From: Muscardinus avellanarius
Lineage: Eukaryota > Chordata > Mammalia > Rodentia > Gliridae
DNA: 64,000 bases
NCBI GenBank assembly: GCA_963383645.1
Contig: OY726567.1
Coordinates: 65,810,552 to 65,874,551, forward strand
Direction of reading: 5' to 3'
The position numbers and the translations under genes are program-made. The notes below the pieces were generated by a model that saw nothing but the letters and a program-made list of their open reading frames with translations, ran no database searches and was not told the DNA's origin. Shown piece after piece: positions 22,194-30,211 of the stretch. Position 1 is the first letter of the stretch. Each line of letters starts with the position of its first letter.

Positions 22194-24741
22194 TGTAGCT
22201 GGGGCGTGGTGGCATATACCTGTAATCCCAGCACTTAGAAGGCTGAGATGAGAGGATCTCGGATCTGAGACCAGTCTTACCAATGTAGTGAGATGCTGGT
22301 TCAAAATAAAAAGAGCTGGGAGTATAGCTTGGAGGTAGAATGCCCATGCGGTCAATCTCCAGTACCAAAATAAATTTAAAAAAAAATACAGTCACTGAAA
22401 TCTCTAGTTTTTATCATGTTCAAAAATACAATTCAAAATGGACTGAGGGCTGGGCATGGTCGTGCACCCTTTTAATCCCAGTACTTGGGAGAGTGAGACA
22501 GGAGGATCACAGGTTCTAGGACAGCCTCAGCAACTTAGGCCTTCTGCAACTTAGTGAGACCTTGTTTCAAAAATGAATAATAAAAATTGGGGCTGGGGGT
22601 ATAGCTCAAAGGTAAAATGCCTGAGCTCAATCCCAGGTACTGCAAAAAAGAAAAAAATAAGCTGAGGACCAGGTGTGGTGGCACATGCCTATTCAAACCA
22701 GTACTTGGAAGGCTGAGACAGGAGGATCACAGGTTTGAGGACAGTCTCGGCAAGTAGTGAGACTCTCAACCTAACAAGAGTTAGGTTGAGCCTCCAAAGC
22801 TTGTCTCCCATCTTGAAGGTAAGCAGGAGGGCAGCCCATCAAGGGGGAACACTGACCTGAGCCTCTTCCTATGAAGCACAGGACGGGGCAGAAGACAGGA
22901 GAACTAGCAAGAAGCAACAGAGGGAAACACAAAGCTTACTTGCCGCCCTGAAGGTAAGCACTCAGGGGAGCCTCCCTGTCTTTCTCTGGGAAAAAGCTCT
23001 TGTCCACCTGCAGCGAGAGGCTCCGGAGTTTCCTGCAGTGCCTAAGACAGAACACAGCGTGCAGGAGGTCCTCGCTGCTCTTCACGTGCAGGGACACATC
23101 CTCAAAGGGGACCATCGCGTCCTTCACCAGCTCCTCCTCCCCGGATTCATAAAGACAGTACAAAACCTCCCTCAGATCCATCTTCAACAGGAAGGGCTGG
23201 GTCTCCTCGGCCCCGCATTTCAGCAACTCCTTCTGGACCTCCAGCGATGTTTGGCAGCCGAAAGTGGCCTCCAGCTCCTGGGCCCTCTTCTTGTTCAAGA
23301 GGCCGAACAGGAAGTGGCCGGCCTGGGTCAGGCTGGGGTTCCTGGCTCTGGCTTCCCTGGAGAACAGCGTGCACACGTCTCCGATGTCCTCGCTGTCCCA
23401 CCTCAAACTGTCCCGCTTTCCCTGCTCCTGGAGCTTCAGGATGTAAAACATGGCGGCCAGGAACTGCTGGACGCTGAGATGCACGAAGGAGAAGCAGCCC
23501 TCGCAGTATTCGTCCCTCTGGAGGATGTGTCTGTCCAGGAAGGGATGGAGATGGGACTCCGTCACCCCGAGTCTCCCCAGGTCTCCATTGTCAAACCAAG
23601 ACAGCTGCTGCGTCCACAGGCCCTGGGCGGCCAGGAGACACAGGGCCTCCAGCGGGGCCCGCAGGTCCCTTTGGGCACAGCCGCCGGCAGCCGGTGTGAA
23701 CTGGCCACAGAGGAACTGCAGGAACAGCGAGGTGGGGGACTGGCAGGCCAGCCGGGGGTCCTGCCCCCTCTGCATCTGGAGCTCCAGGCAGGCGCAGACC
23801 AGCTGGCACACGGCTGGAGCTGAGCCCATGCGGAACAGGGCCGCGCTGCAACGCATGGCATCGAAAGCTCGGCGTGCCTGGTCCTCGTCTTTAAAGTATC
23901 TCTGGAAGTACTCCTTTCTGTCCTGCTCCGAGAAGCCCTCCATCTCCACAAAGCGCGGCTGGTAAACGAGGAGCACGAAGTCCTGTAAGGCCCTGGGCTG
24001 CGTCGTGACCAGAAGTGTGGCATTGGGCACCATCTTCTTCTTCAGTAAACTGCTCAGGAGGATGGGCACCGGCTTCTGCGCTTTCCAGTCTCCGCAGATG
24101 TCACAAATGAGCATCCCCAAGGGGACGCGCAGCTCATCAAAGCCATCCACCACAAACAGGACTCTCTCTGCTCGGGCCACGGCCGCCAGGATGTCCTCCT
24201 GCAACTCGGGACAGTCCTTAGAGATCAGCTCTGCAAAGGTGCAGGGGGGCATGCAGGCGAGCTCCCTGCAGTTGAGGTAGAAAGCATACTGGAACTGGCC
24301 CAGGTTAGACTCTGCCCAATCCAGCAAACACCGTTTGGCCAGTGTGGTTTTCCCAACACCTGCAGAACCATATAACACCACTGTATCTGGCACTGGCCTG
24401 TTTGCATTCAAGAATGGTATCAAATTCTGGCTTCTCCGGGTGACTTCGTGGAAATGGTCATGGTCTCCTGGCCAAAATTTGCTTTTCCAGAGATCAGAGA
24501 GTTTCTCTACTAAGTCTCCTCTCTCCTTATCATCTGTAATGATATTCAACAGGAAAAAGTTGAGATGATCATCCGCATCCCAGGAACATTTCATAAATGT
24601 GATCGAATCAAGAAAATCCAGAAAGAGGCGATTTACCTTGCACGCCCTCAAACACCCAACTATGACACAGGACAGAATTCACCCACCTGTCTTTTCTGTC
24701 ACTAAGTGTTCCTCAGTGTCTCTTGGCACTGGATTGTCCAT
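12594..24741 (-). CDS. NLRP7: NLRP7-like NACHT-LRR protein without a pyrin domain, nine coding exons
   Basis: Minus-strand exons are 24741-24687, 24533-22940, 21995-21828, 19082-18909, 18559-18389, 18098-17928, 16716-16549, 14257-14087 and 12729-12594. They sum to 2808 bases and join in frame through GT-AG junctions (predicted 935 aa). A short acidic linker ([11 protein letters not shown]) comes first, then a FISNA-like region. The NACHT has Walker [10 protein letters not shown] at residues 74-82 and Walker [11 protein letters not shown]. Seven LRR-region exons follow, most close to 171 bases, the family's usual size. NACHT NLRPs bind ATP. NLRP7/NLRP2 act in oocytes and in inflammasome control. 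Synteny (between NCR1 and NLRP2, opposite strand) says NLRP7. The NACHT is nearly a copy of the neighbouring NLRP2-like gene, so NLRP2-type duplicate is the alternative name. The start in the 75-base exon is inferred because the upstream pyrin exon is broken. Confidence 0.82.
12730..14086. mobile_element. NLRP7-like last intron
   Basis: SINEs lie at about 12766-12985 (-), 13061-13262 (+, near-complete, with A-tail), 13766-13850 (+) and 13850-14030 (+), then an (AAAT)n tail. The segment 13280-13760 looks unique apart from a two-copy tandem at 13421-13496. Confidence 0.7.
13421..13496. repeat. Two-copy imperfect 37-base tandem
   Basis: Two neighbouring units share GCCATGA, CATCATC and GAGGAGATGCTAA (first unit AAGGAGATGCTAA). 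Origin unknown. Confidence 0.6.
14087..14257 (-). CDS. NLRP7: NLRP7-like LRR exon
   Basis: 171 bases between acceptor TTCTCAACAG and donor GTATGG. It codes [20 protein letters not shown], then [12 protein letters not shown]: one and a half ribonuclease-inhibitor-type LRRs. It is clearly diverged from its counterpart at 61074-61244. Confidence 0.85.
14258..16548. mobile_element. NLRP7-like intron with SINE cluster
   Basis: Plus-strand SINEs lie at about 14650-14865, 14875-15010, 15030-15150, 15171-15335, 15353-15545, 15590-15725 (dID pieces around an (AAAT)n run) and 15753-15930. The segment 15960-16510 looks single-copy, with no conserved exon seen. Confidence 0.7.
15753..15930 (+). mobile_element. 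B1-dID SINE, subtype 2 (type copy)
   Basis: The head GCCGGGCGTGGTGGCGCACG is as in subtype 1. The middle reads GGTTCGAAGCCAGCCGCGCT and the right half reads AGGTCTGGGAGTGTAGCCCG, GGCTTCCAGGAACCCCAGTA. This second abundant subfamily recurs at about 462-660, 8649-8830, 11861-12040, 25362-25555, 54346-54530 and, reversed, 61507-61697. Confidence 0.75.
16549..16716 (-). CDS. NLRP7: NLRP7-like LRR exon
   Basis: 168 bases between acceptor GACTGTCTGTAG and donor GTAGGT. It codes [18 protein letters not shown] and [14 protein letters not shown]. It is diverged from its counterpart at 55418-55588. Confidence 0.83.
16717..17927. mobile_element. NLRP7-like intron
   Basis: 16717-17080 looks single-copy. 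A (GTTTTTT)n run at about 17088-17122 is followed by a minus-strand SINE (17123-17310) and a plus-strand SINE (17390-17590). A (CA)n run abuts the next exon's donor at 17869-17912. Confidence 0.65.
17869..17912. repeat. (CA)n microsatellite next to a splice donor
   Basis: 22 CA units, about 15 bases beyond the donor of exon 17928-18098. The paralogous intron has a matching (TG)n at 53431-53471, read on the gene's own strand as TG in both. Confidence 0.95.
17928..18098 (-). CDS. NLRP7: NLRP7-like LRR exon (near-identical to NLRP2-like copy)
   Basis: 171 bases between acceptor TTTTTCTGCAG and donor GTAAGTCC. It codes [18 protein letters not shown] and [19 protein letters not shown]. Only about two of 57 residues differ from the exon at 53245-53415. 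Confidence 0.9.
18099..18388 (-). other. Conserved-paralogue intron in the NLRP7-like gene
   Basis: The partner of 52940-53244. It shares its length class (about 290 versus 305 bases) and most of its sequence, including the region next to the TTTTTCTGCAG acceptor. The CGCAGCCCACACAG part of the plus-strand intron is reduced here by a small deletion. Confidence 0.85.
18389..18559 (-). CDS. NLRP7: NLRP7-like LRR exon
   Basis: 171 bases between acceptor TTTCTCCCACAG and donor GTAAGTCC. It codes [20 protein letters not shown] and [12 protein letters not shown]. It belongs to the second high-identity patch with 52769-52939. Confidence 0.9.
18560..18908. other. NLRP7-like intron
   Basis: A short intron with a minus-strand dID fragment at about 18735-18800. 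The bases just upstream of exon 18389-18559 (AATGACTCATCTCTATTTC) resemble those upstream of the paralogous exon at 52769. Confidence 0.6.
18909..19082 (-). CDS. NLRP7: NLRP7-like LRR exon
   Basis: 174 bases between acceptor TTTCTCCTAG and donor GTGGGT. It codes [17 protein letters not shown] and [14 protein letters not shown]. It is strongly diverged from its counterpart at 50492-50656. Confidence 0.82.
19083..21827. mobile_element. NLRP7-like intron with SINEs
   Basis: SINEs lie at about 19220-19400 (-), 19785-19985 (+), 20126-20330 (+), 20370-20550 (-), 20560-20670 (+ partial), 20695-20800 (+), 20955-21050 (-) and 21250-21415 (+). 19400-19780 and 21450-21827 look single-copy. Confidence 0.7.
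20796..20834. repeat. (CG/CA)n microsatellite
   Basis: GCGCGCGCACACA followed by a CA run. Confidence 0.93.
21828..21995 (-). CDS. NLRP7: NLRP7-like first LRR-region exon
   Basis: 168 bases between acceptor TTTCTGGCAG and donor GTAAGT. It codes [20 protein letters not shown] and [17 protein letters not shown], matching the family's S-F-L-S-x-x-S-V-R-I-L-C pattern. Confidence 0.85.
21996..22939. mobile_element. NLRP7-like intron after the NACHT exon
   Basis: It contains a dID half (about 22085-22130), a (CA)n run (22137-22189) and plus-strand SINEs at about 22200-22370, 22450-22650 and 22670-22790. Confidence 0.7.
22137..22189. repeat. (CA)n microsatellite
   Basis: CATA/CACA start followed by a pure CA run. 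Confidence 0.93.
22940..24533 (-). CDS. NLRP7: NLRP7-like NACHT exon
   Basis: One uninterrupted 1594-base exon between acceptor GAATATCATTACAG and donor GTAAGC. It codes FISNA ([10 protein letters not shown]), the P-loop [24 protein letters not shown] (Walker B), NACHT-associated helices and the winged-helix/HD2 region ending in a coiled region before the LRRs. Length equals that of the paralogous exon at 44409-46002. GC content is high over 22980-24330 and low at the 5' end. Confidence 0.95.
24687..24741 (-). CDS. NLRP7: NLRP7-like linker exon with proposed start codon
   Basis: The full exon is 24687-24761 (75 bases, acceptor ATATTTTACAG, donor GTGGGT). This is the size of the equivalent NLRP2-like exon at 40201-40275. 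The first ATG at 24741 begins [18 protein letters not shown] chose it because the exon that should precede it is a broken pyrin exon. If another upstream exon is used, the start would move. Confidence 0.6.
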
Positions 24742-24895
24742 TTTCAGCACCAGTGCACCCTCTGTAAAATATACATTCATTGACATAGCTTGACCCACAG
24801 GGTTATTTGTACCTCCTACATCAGGCATTAGCATAGGTGAAAGGTTTTCAGATACTGGTTCGATTTTTATTTTGGTAAATATCTACCACTTTTGA

Positions 24896-24970
24896 GCTGA
24901 TGATGTAACTTAGTGGAAGAGTGTTTGCCTAGCAAGCATGAGGCTCTGGATTTGATCCCCAGCACCATAA
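24896..24970 (+). mobile_element. Full-length ID SINE
   Basis: tRNA-Ala-like: an A box (GTAACTTAGTGGAAGAGTG), the anticodon-side segment TTGCCTAGCAAGCATGAGGC that dID halves lack, then a B box (GGATTTGATCCCC) and an A-rich tail. Confidence 0.85.
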
Positions 24971-25003
24971 AAGAAATAATAATAATAAAAGTAATAGTGG
25001 TAA

Positions 25004-25029
25004 TAGCAGCAGCAGCAGCAGCAGCAGCA
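25004..25029. repeat. (AGC)n trinucleotide repeat
   Basis: About eight CAG units in the A-rich tail region after the ID element. It is non-coding, in intron or 5' flank. Confidence 0.9.
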
Positions 25030-25726
25030 ACAGGGCAAGGTGGTATCCACCTGTAATCCCAGTACTTGGGAGGCTCAAACAGGAAGATTGCGGATCTGAG
25101 GCCAGCACTTATCCAGACCCCGTTTCAAAATAAAAAATAGGGCTGAGGATGTGGCTCCAAGGTAGAATGCCCCTGGGTTCAACCCCAGTGCCACAAAAGA
25201 AAAAAAAATTAAGAATATGTCTAGGTGGGCATGGTGGTACACACTTGTAATCCCAGTATTTGGGAGGCTGAGACAAGAGGATCGTGGTTTGCGGCCAGCC
25301 TCAGCTACTTAGTGAGGCCCTCCACAACTTAGTGAGATGCTGTTTCAAAATAAAGAATAAACGCCGGGCGTGGTGGCGCAGGCTTGTAATCCCCGCACTT
25401 GGGAGGCAGAGACAGGAGGATCGCACTGGTTCAGAGCCAGCCTTGCTGGCTTAAGAGACCCTGTTTCCACATAAAAAAGTTAAAAATAGGTCTGGGAGTG
25501 TAGCCCGTGGGAGTGTATCCCGGAGGTAGAAGGGCTTCCAGGAACCCAGTACCACCAAAAATAAAATAAAATAAGATAAAAAATTAAAAAAATAAAACAG
25601 GATCTCACTAAGTTGCTGAGGCTAACCTGGAACCTGTGATTCTCCTATCTCAGAGATCCTCTGGTCTCAGCCTCACGAATGCTGGATTTTTACAAGTGTG
25701 CGCCACCACGCCCATCTGTTTCTTAG

Positions 25727-25845
25727 TTTTGACAGATGTAAGATGTTAACTACAGGGGATGCAAGGGGAAGGCTACATGGGAACTCTGTGCTATCTTCAC
25801 AACTTTCCTATGAATCCAAAATTATTTCAGAAATTAAAGTTTTAA
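25727..25845 (+). mobile_element. L1M 3' terminal fragment
   Basis: AGATGTTAACTACAGGGGAT, CATGGGAACTCTGTGCTATC and CTATGAATCCAAAATTATTT match the old L1M 3' end as I remember it (GTTAACATTAGGGGAA, GGGAACTCTCTGTACTAT, CTAAAATTATTTC). Confidence 0.65.
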
Positions 25846-26539
25846 GATGGTGGACATACCCCAGAAGAGGAGATAAGAGCTAAACTGAGATCATGAATAT
25901 TTTTGCAATACCATCATAAACCTTAACTAACAACAAAGGTGAACTCAGGGCGGAAGAGTCTGGGATGGACAGAGGTGAGAGAACTGGAACCAGGTATCCA
26001 CCAAGAAGCAAGTCCTTACACCTACTATGTAGGCAATCCAGCTCACACCCATGCAGAGGGTCTGCCTGCAGAGGCTGTATGTTGCTCTAACACCCCTGGG
26101 TTTATCTTTTTTTTTTTTTGGAATGGGGATTTAACTCAAGAACATCCTGCTACATGCCAGCCCTTTTTATTTTTTATTTTGAAACAGTGTCACCCTAAAT
26201 TGATGAGACTGGCCTTAAACCTGTGAACCTCCTGTTTCAGCCTCCCAAGTACTGAGATTACAGACATGCTCACTCCTGATTTTTTTGTTGTTGTTTTTGG
26301 TTTTGGTTTTGGTTTTACTGGGGATGGAAACCAGGGGCTTTCTACTCTTCTACCTCTGGGATACACTCCCAGACCTATTTTATATTTTATTTGGAAACAG
26401 GGTCTCTTAAACCAGCTGAGGCTGGCTTCGAACCTGCATGATCATCCTGTCTCAGCCTCCCAAGCATGGGGATTACAAGCGTGCGCCACCAAACCGGGCT
26501 CCTGATGTTTCTGAAGCCGAAGAAGACCGGTACACTCAC

Positions 26540-26798
26540 CTGGGATCTGAGCCAGTTCTGTGGAACTCATCTCTTCTCAGATGTTCAGGTCACAATCCTT
26601 AGCCAATTGTTGGAAAATCTGCTGACTGGAATATCTACCAGTTTCTTGCCCTTGGCCTCTTTCGCCTCACGCCAGGAGGGCCTCCGTGGTGTCCCCAGGC
26701 TCAGGAAGGATCCTTAACAGAGATATGAAACCCCTGAATGCTTCATTGCTCAGGAAGAAACTTCAGATAAAACTCTGGCTGCAAAAACTGCTGGTGAG
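26540..26798 (-). pseudogene. Decayed pyrin-domain exon of the NLRP7-like gene
   Basis: Reading the minus strand, FLSNEAFRGFISLLRILPE and EAKEAKGKKLVDIPV align with the middle of an NLRP7/NLRP2 pyrin domain (Q-L-N-E-D-E-L-K-S-F-K-S-L-L and E-V-E-E-A-D-G-K-K-L-A-E-I-L). A third piece matches E-E-M-x-x-T-E-L near the end of the domain. The three pieces lie in different frames and are separated by stops (TGA after A-L-L-A, TGA after W-L-R-I-V-T), so at least two frameshifts and several stops are present. The splice donor CCAG/GTGAGT at 26540/26539 is still intact. Order and strand place it as the second exon of the NLRP7-like gene. Confidence 0.78.
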
Positions 26799-28362
26799 AC
26801 CAGTGTGATGGTGCATATCTGAAATCCCAACACTTAGGAGGCTGAGATAGGAAGATAGCAGGTTTGAGAATGGCCTCAGCAACCTAATGAGAATCTCATC
26901 CACTTAACAAAACTCTATTTCAAAATAAAAAGGGCGAAGGCAGGCATGGTGGCACATACTTGTAATTCCAGTACTTGAGAGGTTGAGACAGAGGGATCAC
27001 AGGTTCACAGTCAGCCTCAGCAACTTAGTAAGGCCCTCTACAACTTAGTGAGACCCTATTTCCAAATAAAAAATAAAATAGGGCTGGGGATGTAGCTCCG
27101 AGATAGAAATCTCTGTAACCCCATGAGCATCAGACACTCTCCCTCAGCCTCCCTGACTGTGGCAACTGAATCCTTTAGAATCAAGGTCTTGAGTCGGGTG
27201 TGTGGTGGCGCAAGGTTGTAATCCCAGTCCTTGGGAGGCTGAAACAGGAGGATCTGGATTCGTGGCCAGCCTCATCTACTTAGTGAGGCCCTCTGCAACT
27301 TAATGAGACCCTGTTAAAAAAATAAAGAATAAAAAAATAGGGCTGGGGGTGTAGCTCAGACGTAGGGTAGCATATGCCTGTAATCCCAGAACACAGGGGC
27401 CTGAGCCAGGAGAATCACAAGTTTAAGACCAGTCTCAGCAACTGAATGAGTCCCCATTTTCACACACACACACACAAAAAAAAGTTGGGTGTGGTGGCCA
27501 AAGTTGTAATTCCAGCTCTTGGGAGGCTGAGATAAAAGGATCACAGGTTCAAAGCCAGCCTCAACAACTTAGTGAAGCCCTCCACAATTTAGTGAAAACA
27601 AAATAGGGCTGGGGTGTCGCTTGGAGGTAGACTGCCCCTGGGTTCAACCCCCAGTATCACAAAAAATAATAATAAATAAAATGGCTGAGGTGTATGAAAC
27701 TCAAAGGTGCCCTTGGGTAGTATCAAAAAAAAAGAAAAAGAAAAAAGAAACAGCAGGAATGTACCACGTTCAGAGTAGAGCGAGCTTCTCTAAGTGACAG
27801 AAATGTTCCAAGCTTGGTCCTGGTGACATTTACCCCACTGCATAAATCTACTAAAAACGACTGTTCAGTTTGAATGGGTGAATCTTATAAGCTATAGCTG
27901 GTGAAACTCAAAGATAGATGAAATACTAGGCCAGTTGCTATAGCACACACATGTAATGCCAGTACATGGAAGACAGAGGTGAGAGCCCCAGCAACTTAGT
28001 GAGACCTCATTTCTAAATAAGAAATAAAAAAGGCTGGAGGTATAGCTCAGAGGTAGAATGCCTCTGGGTTCAATCTCCAGAAATGAAGTAGGACAGAAAG
28101 AAAGTTAAATTAGGTAAAAAGGAGATAACCCAGAAAGGAAAACTAGTTTTAAAATCTCAAAACTTCAGAATCTTTGTCACTCTAAAGGGCTTTCTTTTTT
28201 TTGTACTGGTGATTGAGCCCAGGGGCATTTTACCTCGGAACTATTCCCCTAGCCCTATTTTTTATCTTGAAACAGGGCCTCACTAAGTAGCTGAGGCTGG
28301 CCACGAACCTGCAATTCTTACTGGGGATGGGGATTATTACAAGCGTGTGCCACCATACCCAG
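26799..28362. mobile_element. 5' region of the NLRP pair, SINE cluster
   Basis: SINE copies lie at about 26800-26935, 26938-27110, 27195-27360, 27365-27470, 27482-27660, 27925-28085 (+) and 28195-28360 (-). A piece resembling the end of old L1M elements lies at about 27790-27890 (CTACTAAAAACGACTGTTCA, ATGGGTGAATC). Confidence 0.65.
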
Positions 28363-28779
28363 TGTCCTGTTTACTCCTTAAGCAAAGATCCTCAGTAGGC
28401 CCACACCCTTAATCATAATGGCCCCTGTCCCCACCGGTGATTCCAGAGATCCATAAGGAAGGTGTAAAGGTCAAACACCACCCTTTGTCCTCAGGAACCA
28501 GAACATTCTGAGAAATCCAAACCTCCACCCTCTCCTGTGGGCCCCAGCCCACTCCCTCATGGGGGTTCCCTATAAAATAGGAGCTGTAAAGACCCCAAAG
28601 CACTCTCTCCCTCTTGAGATGGCCCACATTCTCCTTTGAACATGTATCCCCCACTATCCTAAATAAGCCTGTCTTCAGCGCATGCTGAAATTCTTTTCTG
28701 CCAGGGAAAGCAAGGACCCCACTGTTCTCAGTTCCTGAGGTAAGGAATCAACCTGTCTACCCCTGACATTTCTACAAGA
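28363..28779 (+). mobile_element. Candidate solitary LTR
   Basis: A roughly 417-base segment begins TGTCCTG and ends TTCTACA. It contains a promoter-like CTATAAAATAGGAGC at about 28571-28585 and AATAAG about 85 bases later, then TGAAATTCTTTTCTGCC and ACCCCACTGTTCTC. This U3-R-U5 order is typical of gammaretrovirus-like (ERV1) or MaLR LTRs. I see no target-site duplication, and SINE remnants flank it. No retroviral coding sequence is attached. Confidence 0.45.
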
Positions 28780-29220
28780 AAGAAAGAAAAGAAGAGAAAA
28801 GAAAAGAAAGAAAACCAGGTGCTGTGGTGCACACCTATGATCCCAGTAATTAGGAGGCTGAGACAGTAAGATCGCAGGTTAGAAACCAGCCTCAGCAGTT
28901 CACGGAGGGTCTCAACAATTTAGCAAGACCTTGTTTCCAAATAAAAAGTAAAGTAGGGCTGGGGATGTGACTCAGAAGTAGAATGCCCCTGGGGTCAATT
29001 CCCAGCACCACATTCAAAAAGAAATGGAAAAAAAAGTGGGCGTGGTGGCTCACACTTATAATCTCAGTACTAGGGAGGCTGAAACGGGAGGATCCTGGGT
29101 TCACCAAAAGCCTCAGCAACTCAGTGAGACCCTGTTTCCAAATAAAAATAGGGCTAGGGGTGTAGCTCAGAGGTAGAATGCCCCTGGGTTCAATTCCTAT
29201 TATTGCAAAAAATAAATAGG
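28780..29220. mobile_element. Two plus-strand B1-dID SINEs
   Basis: Copies at about 28815-29010 and 29036-29205, preceded by a short GAAA/AAGA-rich run. Confidence 0.75.
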
Positions 29221-29990
29221 AAGAAAAACAGAATCACTGGTGGCAGCTCTCCTCTCCAAATCTGTATGTATAAGGGGAGAGGTCTACCCAAGACCCTCAA
29301 AGATCCTTCTAGAAGGCTCACAGCAATGCTCAAGGCTTGGAAAGTTCTCCTGTAGAACACCCCCACACACAGTAACTGCTACTCACCCAAAAGACGGAGA
29401 GGTCAGCTAAGAACCCAAGAGAGGTCAGCAGAGGACCCACAAGCACCTGTCTGGCACAGAGACCTGCTTCTAGCCCACAGACACCCCCAGCTGAGGACTT
29501 GGCTTTATGAAGGCTATGCTTCGGGGACCCACCTCTGCAGAGTCCTTGGGTGGGGCTGGGGGGGCAGGTCTTCCTCTCCACAGCTAGGTTGAAAGGGCAA
29601 GCTGGAATCAACAATAGGCGTCCCTCAGTCATTGACCCCAGATGCATCTGGCCACACCTGTGCCCCACCCTCAGCCATTCTAATTTAATTCTACTTTAAT
29701 TGTTCCACCTGAGATTTGGAAATCAGTACCTTTAGCAGTGCGCCCCCAACCCAGACTCTCAGGAGCAACCCCCTCCCCAGACCCTCTGTGTCAGATCAGA
29801 GACTGTGTTGTGATAGGAAATAAACATTTGAGGTCTGGTCCAGTATCCCTGGTTCTCAGTTCCAAAACCCTTTATAACATCCCAATGCCTGCAACTATAG
29901 GATTCTCTTTTGTTAAATATTTGGCCTTTTACCCTTCCCATTCCCGAAATAGCTCCAGGGTACAGATAGGTTAAGGAAGTCCCTCTCAGT
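29221..29990. other. Single-copy segment, candidate 5' exon/promoter area
   Basis: About 770 bases without a recognisable SINE. On the minus strand it offers an open frame of 112 codons (29668-29330) with no known motif and a donor-like CTGCAGAG/GTGGGTCC near 29535. It could contain the 5' non-coding exon of the NLRP7-like gene, but nothing proves that. Confidence 0.3.
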
Positions 29991-29992
29991 GG

Positions 29993-30133
29993 GCCTTGCC
30001 TATAATCCCAGCTACTCAGGAGGCAGAGGCTAGAGAATTCTGAATTGGAGACCAGCTGGGCAATTTAGCCAGATCCTATCTTTAAAAAATAAAAAGAAAA
30101 GAAAGGGCTTCAAGAGCTGGGGATATAGCTCAA
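29993..30133 (+). mobile_element. B1 monomer with ID head
   Basis: CCTATAATCCCAGCTACTCA, GGAGGCAGAGGCTAGAG and GGAGACCAGCTGGGCAATTT are close to the classical B1/7SL form and differ from the dominant SINE here. They are followed by AGCTGGGGATATAGCTCA of an ID element that is cut short by a (CT)n run. Confidence 0.6.
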
Positions 30134-30167
30134 CACTCTCTCTCTCTCTCTCTCTCCCCCCCACCCC

Positions 30168-30210
<43 letters not shown>
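30134..30210. repeat. (CT)n and (GT)n compound microsatellite
   Basis: A CT run, a short C-rich link, then a (GT)n run to about 30210. Confidence 0.93.

Positions 30211-30211
<1 letters not shown>

Larger units (their letters stand above)
24762..26539. mobile_element. NLRP7-like 5' intron, SINEs, ID and L1 end
   Basis: It holds a full ID element (24896-24970), a CAG run (25004-25029), plus-strand SINEs (25035-25195, 25225-25360, 25362-25555), a minus-strand piece (25590-25715), an L1 3' end (25727-25845) and minus-strand SINEs (26110-26270, 26300-26500). I found no minus-strand exon equivalent to the 45-base NLRP2-like exon. Confidence 0.65.

Noticed and set aside
23038..23823. 261-codon plus-strand ORF, with an almost identical 261-codon minus-strand ORF at 45128-45913
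   Set aside because: Both are antisense shadows of the GC-rich NACHT exons. Their mutual similarity simply reflects the similarity of the two NACHT exons.
23562..24023. Arg/Ser/Pro-rich ORFs in other frames of the NACHT exons (also 45000-45389, 44671-45501)
   Set aside because: Out-of-frame readings of the coding exon, rich in Arg, Ser, Trp and Pro as expected for GC-rich shadow frames.
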